The position numbers were made by a program, and so were the translations under genes. Positions 16,335 through 25,530 of a stretch of 64,000 nt of DNA are shown piece by piece. This stretch comes from a virus, in IMG/VR virus record IMGVR_UViG_3300031630_000002, positions 19,337-83,336 of that record; one strand, given 5' to 3'. How positions within the stretch are numbered: position 1 is the stretch's first letter; each line of letters starts with the position of its first letter. The notes beneath the pieces are model-generated. The model saw only the letters and a program-made list of their open reading frames with translations, searched no databases and was not told the origin of the DNA.

Positions 16335-16918
16335 TGAATCAAGAATCGCAGGACATGCTTAAAATATTGCAAAATTTAGAGAATGCTACGAATAACAAAT
16401 CAGCACCTGTAATTGATGCAACTGGCAATTCAGTACCAACTAATATTAGTCAAGATGCTACAGAGATGTATAATATTTTGGCTAAGTTACATAAAGTACA
16501 AGATGCAACTGAATCAGCAGCAAGTAATATTGTAACTGAATCGGTTAAGAAAGTATCACCAGAGAGTGTGGGCATTGATAAGTTCAATGTTGTATTAGAG
16601 AAGCACAATATATCTGGTTATGCAAAGACTTATTATACGGTTACAGAGAATGGTATTCGTAAATATGAAAATTTAGCATTATTTGAGTCAGCAATGGCAA
16701 TCATCAAGAATGAATTATTCAAGAATGATACAAGCAAATCTAAATCCATTATTGATTATGATGCACGATATGCATCTGCACTAGAAGAAGCAGCATTGCA
16801 AAAAAGACGACAGAAAACATTGACTGAAAGTATTGAATCAGACATAGCAGCCGCAAAGCATAGTGTTGCAACTGATAAGATGCATAAGATGAAGATTGCA
16901 ATCAAAAAATTATTATAA
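16334..16918 (+). CDS. Late helical protein, unknown
   Basis: A 194-residue protein, last gene of the operon from 11889. The N-terminal third repeats MLKILQNLEN and MYNILAKLHK, which look like two copies of a short helical motif separated by an Asn/Thr-rich linker. The middle (NVVLEKHNISGYAKTYYTVTENGI) and Ala/Lys-rich C terminus are predicted helical. A terminator follows at 16998. Confidence 0.55.
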   Translation: MNQESQDMLKILQNLENATNNKSAPVIDATGNSVPTNISQDATEMYNILAKLHKVQDATESAASNIVTESVKKVSPESVGIDKFNVVLEKHNISGYAKTYYTVTENGIRKYENLALFESAMAIIKNELFKNDTSKSKSIIDYDARYASALEEAALQKRRQKTLTESIESDIAAAKHSVATDKMHKMKIAIKKLL

Positions 16919-16997
16919 ATAACAACTGCAACACCAATATATCGCCCAAGGGCACACCTCAATTCACATAAATATATTTTAATTCAATTATACTGAG

Positions 16998-17035
16998 TTA
17001 CAACTTAATTAAGTTAAGTTGTAATTTAGTTTTTG
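16998..17035 (+). terminator. Terminator closing the late operon 11889-16918
   Basis: Perfect 10-bp stem TTACAACTTA / TAAGTTGTAA (16998-17007 and 17015-17024), 7-base loop, followed by TTTAGTTTTTG. The 157-base gap around it holds nothing else but the next late promoter. Confidence 0.7.
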
Positions 17036-17044
17036 TATAAATAC
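17036..17044 (+). promoter_or_regulatory. Late promoter (TATAAATAC)
   Basis: TATAAATAC, the full T4 late consensus, 32 bases before the ATG at 17077; GGAG lies at 17065-17068. Confidence 0.8.
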
Positions 17045-17076
17045 ATTATAATATATAATTTTAATGGAGCACTAAA

Positions 17077-17874
17077 ATGATTTTACACGATTTGCAAGAA
17101 GACAAATTTTCCAAGTTAACTAAAGCCTTGAACGAAGTTTTTGATATTAAATTCAATTTCGGAATGCAGCCAGCAAAACTGGTTAAGATTCAAGAAACAA
17201 CTAATACTCGTATCACATTATTACGCGAATCTGGCGTAGATGTTAGTGCGAAAGATTTTCAAAAGTTACTTCTAATATCAGAAGGTATCAATATGGTACT
17301 AAGCGAAGTAGCAAAAACAACCCAAGGTACTAAAATGAAATTACAAGAATCACAAGATTTAGATCAAGCAGAAGTATTACTTGCTGCTAAGCAAATGGCA
17401 GATGACTTACAAAAAATGGCTGAAAACTTAGCAAGTATGCAAGTTGAAGACCTTATGTCCATCACCAATGCTATGAAAGAAGAAGTAGGCACAGCAGAAG
17501 CAGAAGCATTCACTATGGCATCAGAAGCAGCAATTGGTGCAGCACTAGAAGCGGTTAAATCTGCTAACAGTGAAGTTACTAACGCATTACTAGTTGCACA
17601 GGGACAGCCAGTTGAATCTGGTGGATCAATGGATACACTTGATACTGATTTCGGTGACGAGTTAGACATGGGCGACGAGTTCGCTGATGATGAATTAGAA
17701 ATTGGCGATGACTTTGAAGGCGTTGATGCAGCATCTGGTGCAGAGAATCCAATTGGTCGCGAAATGAAAGAAGATAAGTATATTTCTGCAATGCGCATGG
17801 TTAAAGAAGCACAACAAGATGGACAAGTCAGCAAAGAATTGCTAAAGCAAGCATTTGCTACGTTGAGAAACTAA
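17077..17874 (+). CDS. Acidic late protein, possible scaffold/internal protein
   Basis: A 265-residue, Glu/Asp/Ala/Met-rich protein. It begins MILHDLQEDKF, with an LQE|D triplet like a prohead-protease site. A long helical middle is followed by a very acidic segment (about 190-215: DFGDELDMGDEFADDELEIG), and a helical end. Composition resembles T4 head-core or internal proteins. It starts the late operon 17077-18812. The virion role is inferred from promoter and composition. Confidence 0.6.
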   Translation: MILHDLQEDKFSKLTKALNEVFDIKFNFGMQPAKLVKIQETTNTRITLLRESGVDVSAKDFQKLLLISEGINMVLSEVAKTTQGTKMKLQESQDLDQAEVLLAAKQMADDLQKMAENLASMQVEDLMSITNAMKEEVGTAEAEAFTMASEAAIGAALEAVKSANSEVTNALLVAQGQPVESGGSMDTLDTDFGDELDMGDEFADDELEIGDDFEGVDAASGAENPIGREMKEDKYISAMRMVKEAQQDGQVSKELLKQAFATLRN

Positions 17875-17875
17875 A

Positions 17876-18193
17876 ATGCGTTTTTCTGAAATCGTAGTTG
17901 AAGATACCAGTGATGTTAAATCAATTATCATTGATATTATTTCAGTTGCAGCAGCAGAAGGTATGTCTAGTTTGAGTATCGACACATTGGCAAAATCTCT
18001 TGCCAATATGGGGAATGAGATCGATCATTCAGTATTGTTTGATTTATTGGATACCATTCCTATAATTGATAATATCAAAGATGATGTTGTATTCTTTGGC
18101 AGAGATGGTAAAACATCATCCGAACCAAGTAAAGATCAACAAGACAAGCACATAGATAAAATGGCAAGAAAGCAAGTTAAAAAGGACATATAA
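17876..18193 (+). CDS. Small late protein with MRFSEI N terminus
   Basis: A 105-residue protein starting MRFSEIVVEDTSD, the short N-terminal pattern shared with other late proteins here. The middle (MSSLSIDTLAKSLANMGNEI) and HSVLFDLLDTIPII appear helical; the C terminus is charged and Lys-rich. It follows the previous gene by one base. Function unknown. Confidence 0.6.
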   Translation: MRFSEIVVEDTSDVKSIIIDIISVAAAEGMSSLSIDTLAKSLANMGNEIDHSVLFDLLDTIPIIDNIKDDVVFFGRDGKTSSEPSKDQQDKHIDKMARKQVKKDI

Positions 18194-18194
18194 C

Positions 18195-18812
18195 ATGAGT
18201 GTAGGATTAAATGCATCCCAGGCAAGAGCAAACAGCAATCAAGATTTAACTATCTTCAATGAGACTGAATCAATAATGAAAGCAATTATTGCAGATTCGG
18301 TTTCTGGGCTATATGAAACAACTGTGTCTGATGGGACAGTTATGACAGAATCTACACCAGATGTAGTTGTGTCGGGAACAGTTACGACTCCCACAATTGT
18401 TAATTCTACTACTGTCATCATTGAGGGAGTAACTGTTGTATTAGGTACAACTGGTACAAGTCTGAATGCGGTAATTGCAGACATAAATGATGCAGCAATT
18501 CCAAATGTTCTTGCATATAAAGAAAGCGATCAACTGCGATTAAAGATAACTGTTTCTGGTACTACCGATTGGCAATATACAATTGGTGCAGGTACTGCCA
18601 ATACTAGTTTGGGATTAGCAGCAGGTACGTCAACAGCAACTAATCCATCAAGTGTTAGTTACTTTAATGTATGGCAAGGTACTGAAACGAATCGCGCAAC
18701 ATACTCAGATATGGATTCAGTCATCAAGCATTTCAGCAACCTCGGTTATAAGATCGAGCGTATCACAAATACGGTAACAAGTAACACATTTTCGTGGTAT
18801 ATTTACTGGTAA
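18195..18812 (+). CDS. Beta-rich late virion protein
   Basis: A 205-residue Thr/Ser/Val/Gly-rich protein typical of phage tail or fibre proteins (VSGTVTTPTIVNSTTVIIEG; TIGAGTANTSLGLAAGTSTA). The last third becomes aromatic and ends FSWYIYW. It is the last gene of the 17077 operon, one base after the previous stop. Exact position in the virion unknown. Confidence 0.6.
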   Translation: MSVGLNASQARANSNQDLTIFNETESIMKAIIADSVSGLYETTVSDGTVMTESTPDVVVSGTVTTPTIVNSTTVIIEGVTVVLGTTGTSLNAVIADINDAAIPNVLAYKESDQLRLKITVSGTTDWQYTIGAGTANTSLGLAAGTSTATNPSSVSYFNVWQGTETNRATYSDMDSVIKHFSNLGYKIERITNTVTSNTFSWYIYW

Positions 18813-18826
18813 TCAGTAAATAACAC

Positions 18827-18855
18827 TTGACATAGGGGTATTATGATAGTATAAT
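18827..18855 (+). promoter_or_regulatory. Sigma70-type promoter giving a leaderless exonuclease mRNA
   Basis: TTGACA at 18827-18832, 17-bp spacer, TATAAT at 18850-18855. The start codon is at 18862, where transcription should begin. Confidence 0.8.
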
Positions 18856-18861
18856 ATCTCT

Positions 18862-19551
18862 ATGGTAAATATTAAAACCCCTTACGCTTATAGCGAATTA
18901 ATCCGAACTTCTGTAAACGGTCAACGTTTATATAAGAACCCCTATGGTGAACCTGTCCCCAGTGTCACTACAGTCTTGTCTGCAACAAAACCAGCACGCG
19001 ATCGAAAGATGTTATCTGATTGGAAAAAACGTGTAGGTGATGAAGCCGCCCAACAAATAGTGACTGAAGCATCAATGGTGGGCACTCAGATGCACGCTAT
19101 GCTAGAATCATATGTTAAAAATGAAGAATACGTGGGTAATGAAGAAACTGGTAAAACATTACTTCAATCTCGTATGATGGCTGATGTTGTAATCAAGAAT
19201 ATTGATGCTGAACTGGATGAAGTATGGGGAGCAGAAGTTAGTCTATGCTATCCCCAATTATATGCAGGATCAGCAGATTTATTAGGCGTGTGGAAAGGTA
19301 AGCCTACTGTAATGGATTTTAAGCAGACTAATAAGCCTAAGAGACGTGAATGGATTGGTGATTATTTTCTACAATGTACTGCGTATGCGTTGGCACACAA
19401 TGAAATGTATGGAACTGACATAAAAGACGTTGCTATCTTCATGTGTAGCAGAGAAGGTCAATGGCAATTGTTTGAAATGCAGATTGGTGAGTTCGCAGAA
19501 TGGGAACTCAAATGGGCAAAAAGATTGGAAGAATACTACAATTTCTTATGA
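18862..19551 (+). CDS. PD-(D/E)XK (RecB-like) exonuclease
   Basis: The 229-residue protein carries PSVTTVLSATKP near the start, GTQMHAMLESY (about 73-83), the nuclease core YAGSADLLGVW (about 133-143) and VMDFKQTNKPK (about 149-159), giving the D...DxK pattern, then YFLQCTAYALAH. This fits RecB/Cas4-like exonucleases used by phages in DNA processing or host DNA breakdown. It has its own sigma70 promoter inside a late region and no ribosome site before its ATG. Confidence 0.85.
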   Translation: MVNIKTPYAYSELIRTSVNGQRLYKNPYGEPVPSVTTVLSATKPARDRKMLSDWKKRVGDEAAQQIVTEASMVGTQMHAMLESYVKNEEYVGNEETGKTLLQSRMMADVVIKNIDAELDEVWGAEVSLCYPQLYAGSADLLGVWKGKPTVMDFKQTNKPKRREWIGDYFLQCTAYALAHNEMYGTDIKDVAIFMCSREGQWQLFEMQIGEFAEWELKWAKRLEEYYNFL

Positions 19552-19569
19552 TTTGGCGATCGTATTTTA

Positions 19570-19577
19570 ATAAATAC
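19570..19577 (+). promoter_or_regulatory. Late promoter (ATAAATAC)
   Basis: ATAAATAC lies 23 bases before the ATG at 19601. Confidence 0.65.
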
Positions 19578-19600
19578 ATATACTAAAAAAGGTTAATACA

Positions 19601-20293
19601 ATGACAACTGAAACAAAATTACAGCAACAACGAAAAGGAAATCTAGCAGATCTTCCTATATTACTGGCTGGTGAATTAGGATATGCATTAGATGCAAAAC
19701 GATTATTCATTGGTAATACAGTATCATCTCTTAATGGTGACGGCTCGACAGTCGGACACGATTTTGGTGTTGATTTAGATGAGGCGCATGGTACTTCATA
19801 CAAAATATATGTAGATGGTGTGGAGACAACTAATTACACCACAAATAATTTTCTAGTTACGTTTACAGTTGCACCACCTGTCGGAACAGGTAATATTCAA
19901 TTATATCATAATTCAGAAATCTTTCTATTTGAACCAGACGTAGGCTTAGATATTCCTGGTCTTGTGGGCATTACTGGTCCAGCAACCGATGCGAATATTG
20001 CTACTATCTCATTTGATGTAACTAGATATGATAACGTAGACATACGATATTCATTGCGGAATGCCGTAGGACATATTCGTAAAGGTGTATTGAGTATTGC
20101 AGTTAATGCAGCAAACAACGCAAGCACAATTTCAGATAATTACACAACTGATGCAACTACTGTAGGTAATTTATTAGATCACGCATTCACTGGTATCATT
20201 GATAATGGTATATATACACTTCAATATACTACAACTGATACTGAAATTGCAAACTTATCATGGTTAACTGACAACTTCAAAGCGACAGTATAA
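19601..20293 (+). CDS. Tail-fibre-like protein with GEL-YA-D-LFIG motif
   Basis: The 230-residue protein has the N-terminal pattern QQRKGNLADLPILLAGELGYALDAKRLFIGN, where 'GEL.YA.D..rlFIG' is the common phage fibre or receptor-binding start motif (as in hyaluronidase-like and tropism-determinant proteins). The rest is Thr/Asn/Asp-rich and beta-like. It is under a late promoter. It is shorter than most fibres and may be a fibre adaptor or small decoration. Confidence 0.7.
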   Translation: MTTETKLQQQRKGNLADLPILLAGELGYALDAKRLFIGNTVSSLNGDGSTVGHDFGVDLDEAHGTSYKIYVDGVETTNYTTNNFLVTFTVAPPVGTGNIQLYHNSEIFLFEPDVGLDIPGLVGITGPATDANIATISFDVTRYDNVDIRYSLRNAVGHIRKGVLSIAVNAANNASTISDNYTTDATTVGNLLDHAFTGIIDNGIYTLQYTTTDTEIANLSWLTDNFKATV

Positions 20294-20295
20294 GT

Positions 20296-20742
20296 ATGAG
20301 TGTAAATACAATATGGCAATTAATGCCAAAAGAAAGACTCACGGAGTGGAAAGCATTTCGTACCGAGTTGAACAAGTTAGATGATACATCTAATGAAGAA
20401 TTTTTACAAACTCTAGTAGATTGGTGGCGTTTAGCACCACTGTCTAATAGAGTAATAGACCCATACAATTCAGAAGAATGGCCCAACCCTTGGGATTTAT
20501 TATGGAATGGTCTATATGATGAAAATGTGATTGCGCTTGGAATGGCATACACACTAGAGTTATGTGATTGGTCTTGTGATATACTATTAGTACAGGATGC
20601 AGGAAAATCGCGAGTGGGACTAGTAATACGGTTAAACGACGAATATATACTAAATCATAATTATGGTATAGTAGATAAAGTGTCCGTATTAGATAAATGT
20701 GAAATTTTGAATACATGGTATTCAGACGACTTAGTAAAATAA
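20296..20742 (+). CDS. Conserved phage protein (WWRLAP / PYNSEEWPNPWDL type)
   Basis: A 148-residue acidic and Trp-rich protein. Its signature runs VDWWRLAPLSNRVIDPY, EEWPNPWDLLWNGLYD, ALGMAYTLEL. I recall this pattern from phage proteins of unknown function in T4-like marine genomes. It follows the fibre-like gene by 2 bases and precedes nrdA. Function unknown. Confidence 0.6.
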   Translation: MSVNTIWQLMPKERLTEWKAFRTELNKLDDTSNEEFLQTLVDWWRLAPLSNRVIDPYNSEEWPNPWDLLWNGLYDENVIALGMAYTLELCDWSCDILLVQDAGKSRVGLVIRLNDEYILNHNYGIVDKVSVLDKCEILNTWYSDDLVK

Positions 20743-20776
20743 TAGTAATATTGAAACCAAACGGGTAAGGATATAA

Positions 20777-23074
20777 ATGAAGGAAATCATGGTACAAAAG
20801 CGCAACGGCGCTAGAGAACCACTTGACTTGGATAAATTACACAAGGTTGTGTTTTATGCTTGCAACGATATTGCAGGTGTTAGTCCGTCGGAAGTGGAAA
20901 TCAAAAGTAGTATTCAGTTTTTTAACGGAATCACAACTAACGAAATTCAAGAAACATTAATTAAAGCAGCAGCAGATTTAATCACCGAAGAAACACCAAA
21001 CTATCAATGGGTAGCAGGACGATTAATCAATTATCATTTGCGCAAGCAAGTGTACAATGACTTTAAACCTGCACACTTGATTAATGTTATAGAAGATAAT
21101 ATTGAACGTGGGTATTATGATGATGAAATTCTTTCATTATATTCGTCAGACGAGATTGACCAACTAAACAATTACATCAAGCATTATCGTGACGAAGATA
21201 TCGCATATGTAGGCATGGAACAATTCCGTGGCAAATACTTAGTGCAAAATCGAGTGACAGGTCAACTCTTTGAAACTCCTCAAATCGCATACATGATGAT
21301 TGCAGCGACATTATTTGGTAGTTATACGAATAATCGCATGAAATGGGTTAAAGATTACTATGATGCAATCAGTACATTTGATATTTCACTTCCTACGCCT
21401 GTTATGGCTGGTGTTCGCACTAATGTACGTCAGTTCAGTTCATGTGTACTAATTGAATCAGATGATAGTCTAGATAGTATTAATGCAACAGCAAACGCCG
21501 TTGTAAAGTATGTATCTCAAAAGGCAGGCATTGGAATTGGCGCAGGGCGCATTCGTGCGATCAACTCTCCTATTCGAAATGGAGACGCAGCACACACAGG
21601 TGTTATCCCATTCTATAAGATGTTTCAATCATCAGTTAAAAGCTGTTCACAGGGCGGCGTACGCGGCGGAGCAGCGACATTGTACTATCCATTATGGCAT
21701 CTAGAAGTAGAAGACATGTTGGTGTTAAAGAACAACAAAGGTACTGAAGATAATCGAGTAAGGCATTTGGATTACGGGGTACAAGTTAATAAACTTATGT
21801 ACGAACGTTTGATTACTGGTGGCAACATTACATTATTCAGTCCTAGTGATGTCCCTGGATTATATGATTCATACTTCGAAGATCAAGAAAAATTTAAAGA
21901 ATTGTACGAGAAGGCTGAACGTAATTCAAAAATTCGCAAGAAGGTAATTACTGCAATTGAATTATTTTCTATCTTTATGCAAGAGCGAAAGAATACTGGT
22001 CGAATCTATTTGATGAATGTAGACAATGTAAATGAGCATAGTTCATTCAAGCAAGAATTAGCACCTGTTCGTCAGAGTAATTTATGTGCAGAGATTACAT
22101 TACCTACCTCTCCTATGACAGATATATTTAAAGGTGATGGAGAAGTTGCTACTTGTACATTATCAGCAATAAATTGGGGTAATATCAAATCATTAGCAGA
22201 TTTTCAGAAGCCGTGTGAATTGGCAGTACGAGGACTTGATGCATTATTGAGTTATCAGAATTACCCAGTACTAGCAGCAGAATTAGGAACACAAAAGCGT
22301 CGACCGCTTGGAGTTGGTATTATCAACTTCGCATATTGGCTTGCAAAGCATGACACCAATTACACAGATCCTGATCTTGAATTAGTAGACGAATGGACAG
22401 AAGCATGGTCATACTACTTGATTAAAGCATCAGCCGATTTAGCGATTGAACAAGGACAGTGTCCAGGATTCAATGAAACTAAATATAGCGATGGTATTTT
22501 GCCAATAGATACTCGTAAAAAAGAAGTAGACGAATTGGTAGCACACAAAGAGCGTATGCCATGGGATGCGTTACGAGCGCAAATAAAAGAAACTGGTATT
22601 CGCAATAGTACATTGATGGCATTGATGCCAGCAGAGACATCGGCACAGATAAGTAACAGTACGAATGGAATTGAACCACCACGATCTTTGGTAAGTATTA
22701 AGCAATCAAAGCATGGTGTATTAAAGCAAGTAGTTCCTGGCATACATCGATTAAAGAATAAGTATGAATTATTATGGGATCAACAGTCACCAGAAGGTTA
22801 TTTAAAGATTGTATCGATATTACAGAAATATATTGATCAAGCGATCAGTGTAAATACTAGTTACAATCCTATATATTTTGAAGATGAAAAGATTCCGATG
22901 AGTGTCATGATGAAGCACTTGTTAATGTTCTACCGTTATGGTGGTAAGAATCTTTATTACTTTAATACATATGATGGACAGGGTGAGGTTGATATTAATA
23001 AAATGAATGCAGATCCTTTAGCACAAGCGGATCTAAGTGAGATAGACGACGACTGCGATAGTTGCACGATATAA
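20777..23074 (+). CDS. nrdA: Class Ia ribonucleotide reductase, large subunit
   Basis: This enzyme reduces ribonucleoside diphosphates to deoxyribonucleotides for phage DNA synthesis, with NrdB as radical source. At 765 residues it has normal NrdA length. An N-terminal ATP-cone (MVQKRNGAREPLDLDKLH) implies allosteric dATP control. Visible catalytic parts are SSCVLIESDDSLDSI (first active Cys), NLCAEITLPT (Asn-Leu-Cys-Ala-Glu with the radical Cys and Glu), ATCTLSAINWG (second redox Cys), and the C-terminal CDSCTI pair that is re-reduced by glutaredoxin. nrdB and nrdC follow directly in the operon. Confidence 0.97.
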   Translation: MKEIMVQKRNGAREPLDLDKLHKVVFYACNDIAGVSPSEVEIKSSIQFFNGITTNEIQETLIKAAADLITEETPNYQWVAGRLINYHLRKQVYNDFKPAHLINVIEDNIERGYYDDEILSLYSSDEIDQLNNYIKHYRDEDIAYVGMEQFRGKYLVQNRVTGQLFETPQIAYMMIAATLFGSYTNNRMKWVKDYYDAISTFDISLPTPVMAGVRTNVRQFSSCVLIESDDSLDSINATANAVVKYVSQKAGIGIGAGRIRAINSPIRNGDAAHTGVIPFYKMFQSSVKSCSQGGVRGGAATLYYPLWHLEVEDMLVLKNNKGTEDNRVRHLDYGVQVNKLMYERLITGGNITLFSPSDVPGLYDSYFEDQEKFKELYEKAERNSKIRKKVITAIELFSIFMQERKNTGRIYLMNVDNVNEHSSFKQELAPVRQSNLCAEITLPTSPMTDIFKGDGEVATCTLSAINWGNIKSLADFQKPCELAVRGLDALLSYQNYPVLAAELGTQKRRPLGVGIINFAYWLAKHDTNYTDPDLELVDEWTEAWSYYLIKASADLAIEQGQCPGFNETKYSDGILPIDTRKKEVDELVAHKERMPWDALRAQIKETGIRNSTLMALMPAETSAQISNSTNGIEPPRSLVSIKQSKHGVLKQVVPGIHRLKNKYELLWDQQSPEGYLKIVSILQKYIDQAISVNTSYNPIYFEDEKIPMSVMMKHLLMFYRYGGKNLYYFNTYDGQGEVDINKMNADPLAQADLSEIDDDCDSCTI

Positions 23075-23092
23075 CGGAATATAAATATAGAT

Positions 23093-24223
23093 ATGAGCAT
23101 TTTTAATATAACAAAAAAAGCGGATTACACGAAATCATTAGCATTTCTTGATCCAGGTGGGAGAGTAAGTTTACAACGGTACGATGTTCTCAAATACAAG
23201 CAATTTGATAAATTAACCGAAAAGCAATTGGGATTCTTTTGGATCCCTGATGAAGTTGATGTTACAAAAGATTCTAATGATTTCAAGCAATTAACTGCAA
23301 ATGAACAGCATATATTCACATCTAATCTAAAGCGTCAAATCCTTTTAGATAGTGTACAAGGTCGTGCACCTAGTGAAGCATTCGGTTCTATCGTTAGTCT
23401 ACCAGAATTAGAAACATGGATTCAAACATGGACGTTTAACGAGACGATACATAGTAAATCATATACGCATATTATTCGTAATATATATTCTGATCCGTCT
23501 ATTATCTTTGATGAAATCTTAGACATTAAAGAAATCGTTGATTGTGCATCTGCCATTTCGGTAAATTATGATGCTCTAATTGATCAAGCCGCTTGGTACA
23601 ATTTACTAGGCGAAGGCGTACATAAGGTTAATGGCAGAGAAATCACTGTTGACCTGTACGAGTTAAAGAAGTCGTTATACAAGGCAGTAATGGGTGTAAA
23701 CATACTAGAAGGTGTTCGCTTCTATGTATCGTTTGCATGTAGTTGGGCGTTTGCAGAACTTAAAAAGATGGAAGGTAATGCAAAAATTATCAAGTTTATT
23801 GCGCGTGATGAGAATCTACATTTAGCGTTCACACAATCATTATTAAAGATCTTACCAAAAGACGACCCAGATTATATTAAGATCGCAAAAGAAACTGAAG
23901 AAGAATGTATTCAGATGTTTGTAGATGCAATTGAACAAGAGAAGCAATGGGCAGAATATCTATTTAAAGATGGTTCAATGATTGGGTTAAATGCTCAACT
24001 ATTGGGTGAATATGTAGAATGGATTGGGTGTAAGCGAATGGTGGCAGTGGGATTATCTTGTCCATATAAAGTACCGCAAGCAAACCCACTACCTTGGACA
24101 CAAAAATGGATTGCTGGTGCAGAAGTACAAGTGGCACCACAAGAAGTACAACTATCGTCATATATTATAGGCGGTGTAACATCGGACGTTACTAAAGATA
24201 CCTTTACGGGTATGTCATTATAA
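23093..24223 (+). CDS. nrdB: Class Ia ribonucleotide reductase, small (radical) subunit
   Basis: The 376-residue diiron protein generates the tyrosyl radical used by NrdA. Iron ligands and radical site are visible: LLDSVQ (Asp), FNETIHSKSYTHI (Glu-x2-His-x3-Tyr, with the Tyr in the radical position), EGVRFYVSFA (Glu), and RDENLHLAFT (Glu-x2-His). It lies 18 bases after nrdA and 27 before the glutaredoxin gene. No intron or intein is seen, unlike some T4 relatives. Confidence 0.96.
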   Translation: MSIFNITKKADYTKSLAFLDPGGRVSLQRYDVLKYKQFDKLTEKQLGFFWIPDEVDVTKDSNDFKQLTANEQHIFTSNLKRQILLDSVQGRAPSEAFGSIVSLPELETWIQTWTFNETIHSKSYTHIIRNIYSDPSIIFDEILDIKEIVDCASAISVNYDALIDQAAWYNLLGEGVHKVNGREITVDLYELKKSLYKAVMGVNILEGVRFYVSFACSWAFAELKKMEGNAKIIKFIARDENLHLAFTQSLLKILPKDDPDYIKIAKETEEECIQMFVDAIEQEKQWAEYLFKDGSMIGLNAQLLGEYVEWIGCKRMVAVGLSCPYKVPQANPLPWTQKWIAGAEVQVAPQEVQLSSYIIGGVTSDVTKDTFTGMSL

Positions 24224-24250
24224 TAAAATAACAATTATGGAGAAGAAAGT

Positions 24251-24484
24251 ATGGTAGAAGTTTATTCAAAAGATAATTGTGCATTTTGCACTAAAGCGAA
24301 AGTATTGCTTGAAACTCAGCATATGGAGTTTGTAGAAAAGAAGATCGGTATTGATGTAACACGTGAGCAATTATTAGCAATTGCACCACTTGCACGCACT
24401 GTACCACAAATAGTAATTGATGGAACCGTCATTGGCGGATATGATCAATTAGCCCAATACCTTAAAGGAAGTGAAGAATGTTAA
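24251..24484 (+). CDS. nrdC: Glutaredoxin
   Basis: A 77-residue glutaredoxin with active site CAFC (10-13), the cis-proline TVPQIVI segment and GGYDQL glutathione-site motif near the end. It would re-reduce the NrdA C-terminal cysteines, consistent with its place right after nrdB. Ribosome site GGAGAAGAAAGT. Confidence 0.92.
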   Translation: MVEVYSKDNCAFCTKAKVLLETQHMEFVEKKIGIDVTREQLLAIAPLARTVPQIVIDGTVIGGYDQLAQYLKGSEEC

Positions 24485-24774
24485 TAGAAGTACCTTACAG
24501 AGATGGCGATGTCATCAGTATTAAACTAGCCAGCGGTGAAGAAATGGTAGCACGTCTTGATAAAGAGACTACTGATACATTGGTTTTATCTAAGCCTACG
24601 ATGTTGATTGCAACAGATGGTGGAATGGGAATGGCTCCATTCATGTTTACCTCGTCGATTGACGCAAAATACACAATGAGACTTAACGGTGTTATTTGTA
24701 TCGTTAAAACAGAAGAAGAAACTGCTAAGATGTATAGCGAGAAAACTTCTGGTATTGTGATGGCAGGCGCATAA
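24478..24774 (+). CDS. Small Sm-like beta-barrel protein (putative)
   Basis: A 98-residue protein overlapping nrdC by 7 bases. GDVISIKLASGEEMVARLDKETTDTLVLSKP resembles an Sm-1 motif ('v.v.l..G....g.l'), and ARLDKE/ TLVLSKPTML the following strands, with NGVICIVKT as a possible Sm-2 strand. I recall similar short proteins in T4-like marine phages before PAAR genes. The Sm-like call is a visual inference; role in RNA binding or in the baseplate is open. Confidence 0.5.
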   Translation: MLIEVPYRDGDVISIKLASGEEMVARLDKETTDTLVLSKPTMLIATDGGMGMAPFMFTSSIDAKYTMRLNGVICIVKTEEETAKMYSEKTSGIVMAGA

Positions 24775-24775
24775 T

Positions 24776-25078
24776 ATGGCTAAGGGCGTAGCGAGAGTAG
24801 GAGATCGTACATTCGGCACTTGTACTGCGCATTTAACCACTATAACGACCGGAGGTACAATTACTTCTGGTTCGTCGACAATTGTTGTCAATGACAAGCC
24901 TTGTGCAAGATTGGGCGATACTGTTACAGCGGATTGTGGTCACACTAGTGTGATTACGTCTGCTAGCGGTGATGTCATTGGTGATAACCCAGCAGTAGCA
25001 AGAATCGGTGATTCAGTAGGTAACGGACCGTATACTGCAACAATCATATCAGCGTCGACTGATGTGTTCGCAAATTAA
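24776..25078 (+). CDS. PAAR-repeat spike-tip protein
   Basis: A 100-residue PAAR protein: VGDRTFGTCTAH, SSTIVVNDKPCARLGDTV, DCGHTSVI, GDNPAVARIGDSV. The repeated 'v.g.p.aR.GD.v' units and His/Cys residues match the zinc-binding cone that caps the baseplate spike in contractile tails (T4 gp5.4). It sits one base after the Sm-like gene. In a phage with baseplate genes elsewhere this is a tail-tip part, not evidence of a secretion system. Confidence 0.9.
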   Translation: MAKGVARVGDRTFGTCTAHLTTITTGGTITSGSSTIVVNDKPCARLGDTVTADCGHTSVITSASGDVIGDNPAVARIGDSVGNGPYTATIISASTDVFAN

Positions 25079-25101
25079 ATAAAAAACATTCATAAAAAGC
25101 C

Positions 25102-25130
25102 TTGACAAGTAAGGCTCTTCACGCTATAAT
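25102..25130 (+). promoter_or_regulatory. Sigma70-type promoter, conserved leader class
   Basis: TTGACA at 25102-25107, 17 bp, TATAAT at 25125-25130, then GTTAAGTAAGTTAATCAAAGCGAGC before the ATG at 25164. AGCCTT/AAGGCT (25098-25116) forms a 6-bp inverted repeat over the -35. Confidence 0.9.
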
Positions 25131-25163
25131 AGTTAAGTAAGTTAATCAAAGCGAGCAACTATT

Positions 25164-25364
25164 ATGAACAACAAAACTGAAACATTTATCTCATACCTTC
25201 TTGATTTTTACGGTAAAGGCGGAATCTACGATTTCGGTGCTACACGTGACGATATTCTGTTGGCGCTAGGAATGCGTCTATCTAAGTTTCCTGATATGGA
25301 TTTTGATGGCGATTCAATGGATCGTGAATACGTTCGTGATATCATGCTAGCAAATCGCCCATAG
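25164..25364 (+). CDS. Small unknown protein
   Basis: A 66-residue acidic protein (FPDMDFDGDSMDREY) with no known domain, first gene of a five-gene accessory unit (25164-26522). The strong shared promoter-leader suggests early expression. Confidence 0.6.
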   Translation: MNNKTETFISYLLDFYGKGGIYDFGATRDDILLALGMRLSKFPDMDFDGDSMDREYVRDIMLANRP

Positions 25365-25374
25365 GAGAAATCAA

Positions 25375-25518
25375 TTGAAGACATCAAGATTAGACTGGAT
25401 TATTGTTAAAAGTGGCAGTTCATGGACTGCTACCTATAAACCAGATGGAACTGTATTAACTGCAAAAACCAAATCGGCACTAATGCCAGAAATTATTAAA
25501 TTTGAACAACAACTATAG
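25375..25518 (+). CDS. Very small protein, TTG start
   Basis: A 47-residue frame starting with TTG at 25375 after AGGAGAAA (25363-25370): MKTSRLDWIIVKSGSSWTAT..., ending with ...IIKFEQQL at the TAG 25516-25518. Good ribosome-site spacing and tight packing between two genes support it. Function unknown. Confidence 0.5.
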   Translation: MKTSRLDWIIVKSGSSWTATYKPDGTVLTAKTKSALMPEIIKFEQQL

Positions 25519-25530
25519 GAAGTAACATAT

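Noticed and set aside
24776-25078. PAAR protein as part of a type VI secretion system
   Set aside because: Context is phage and PAAR tips are normal in contractile phage tails; no other secretion genes are present.
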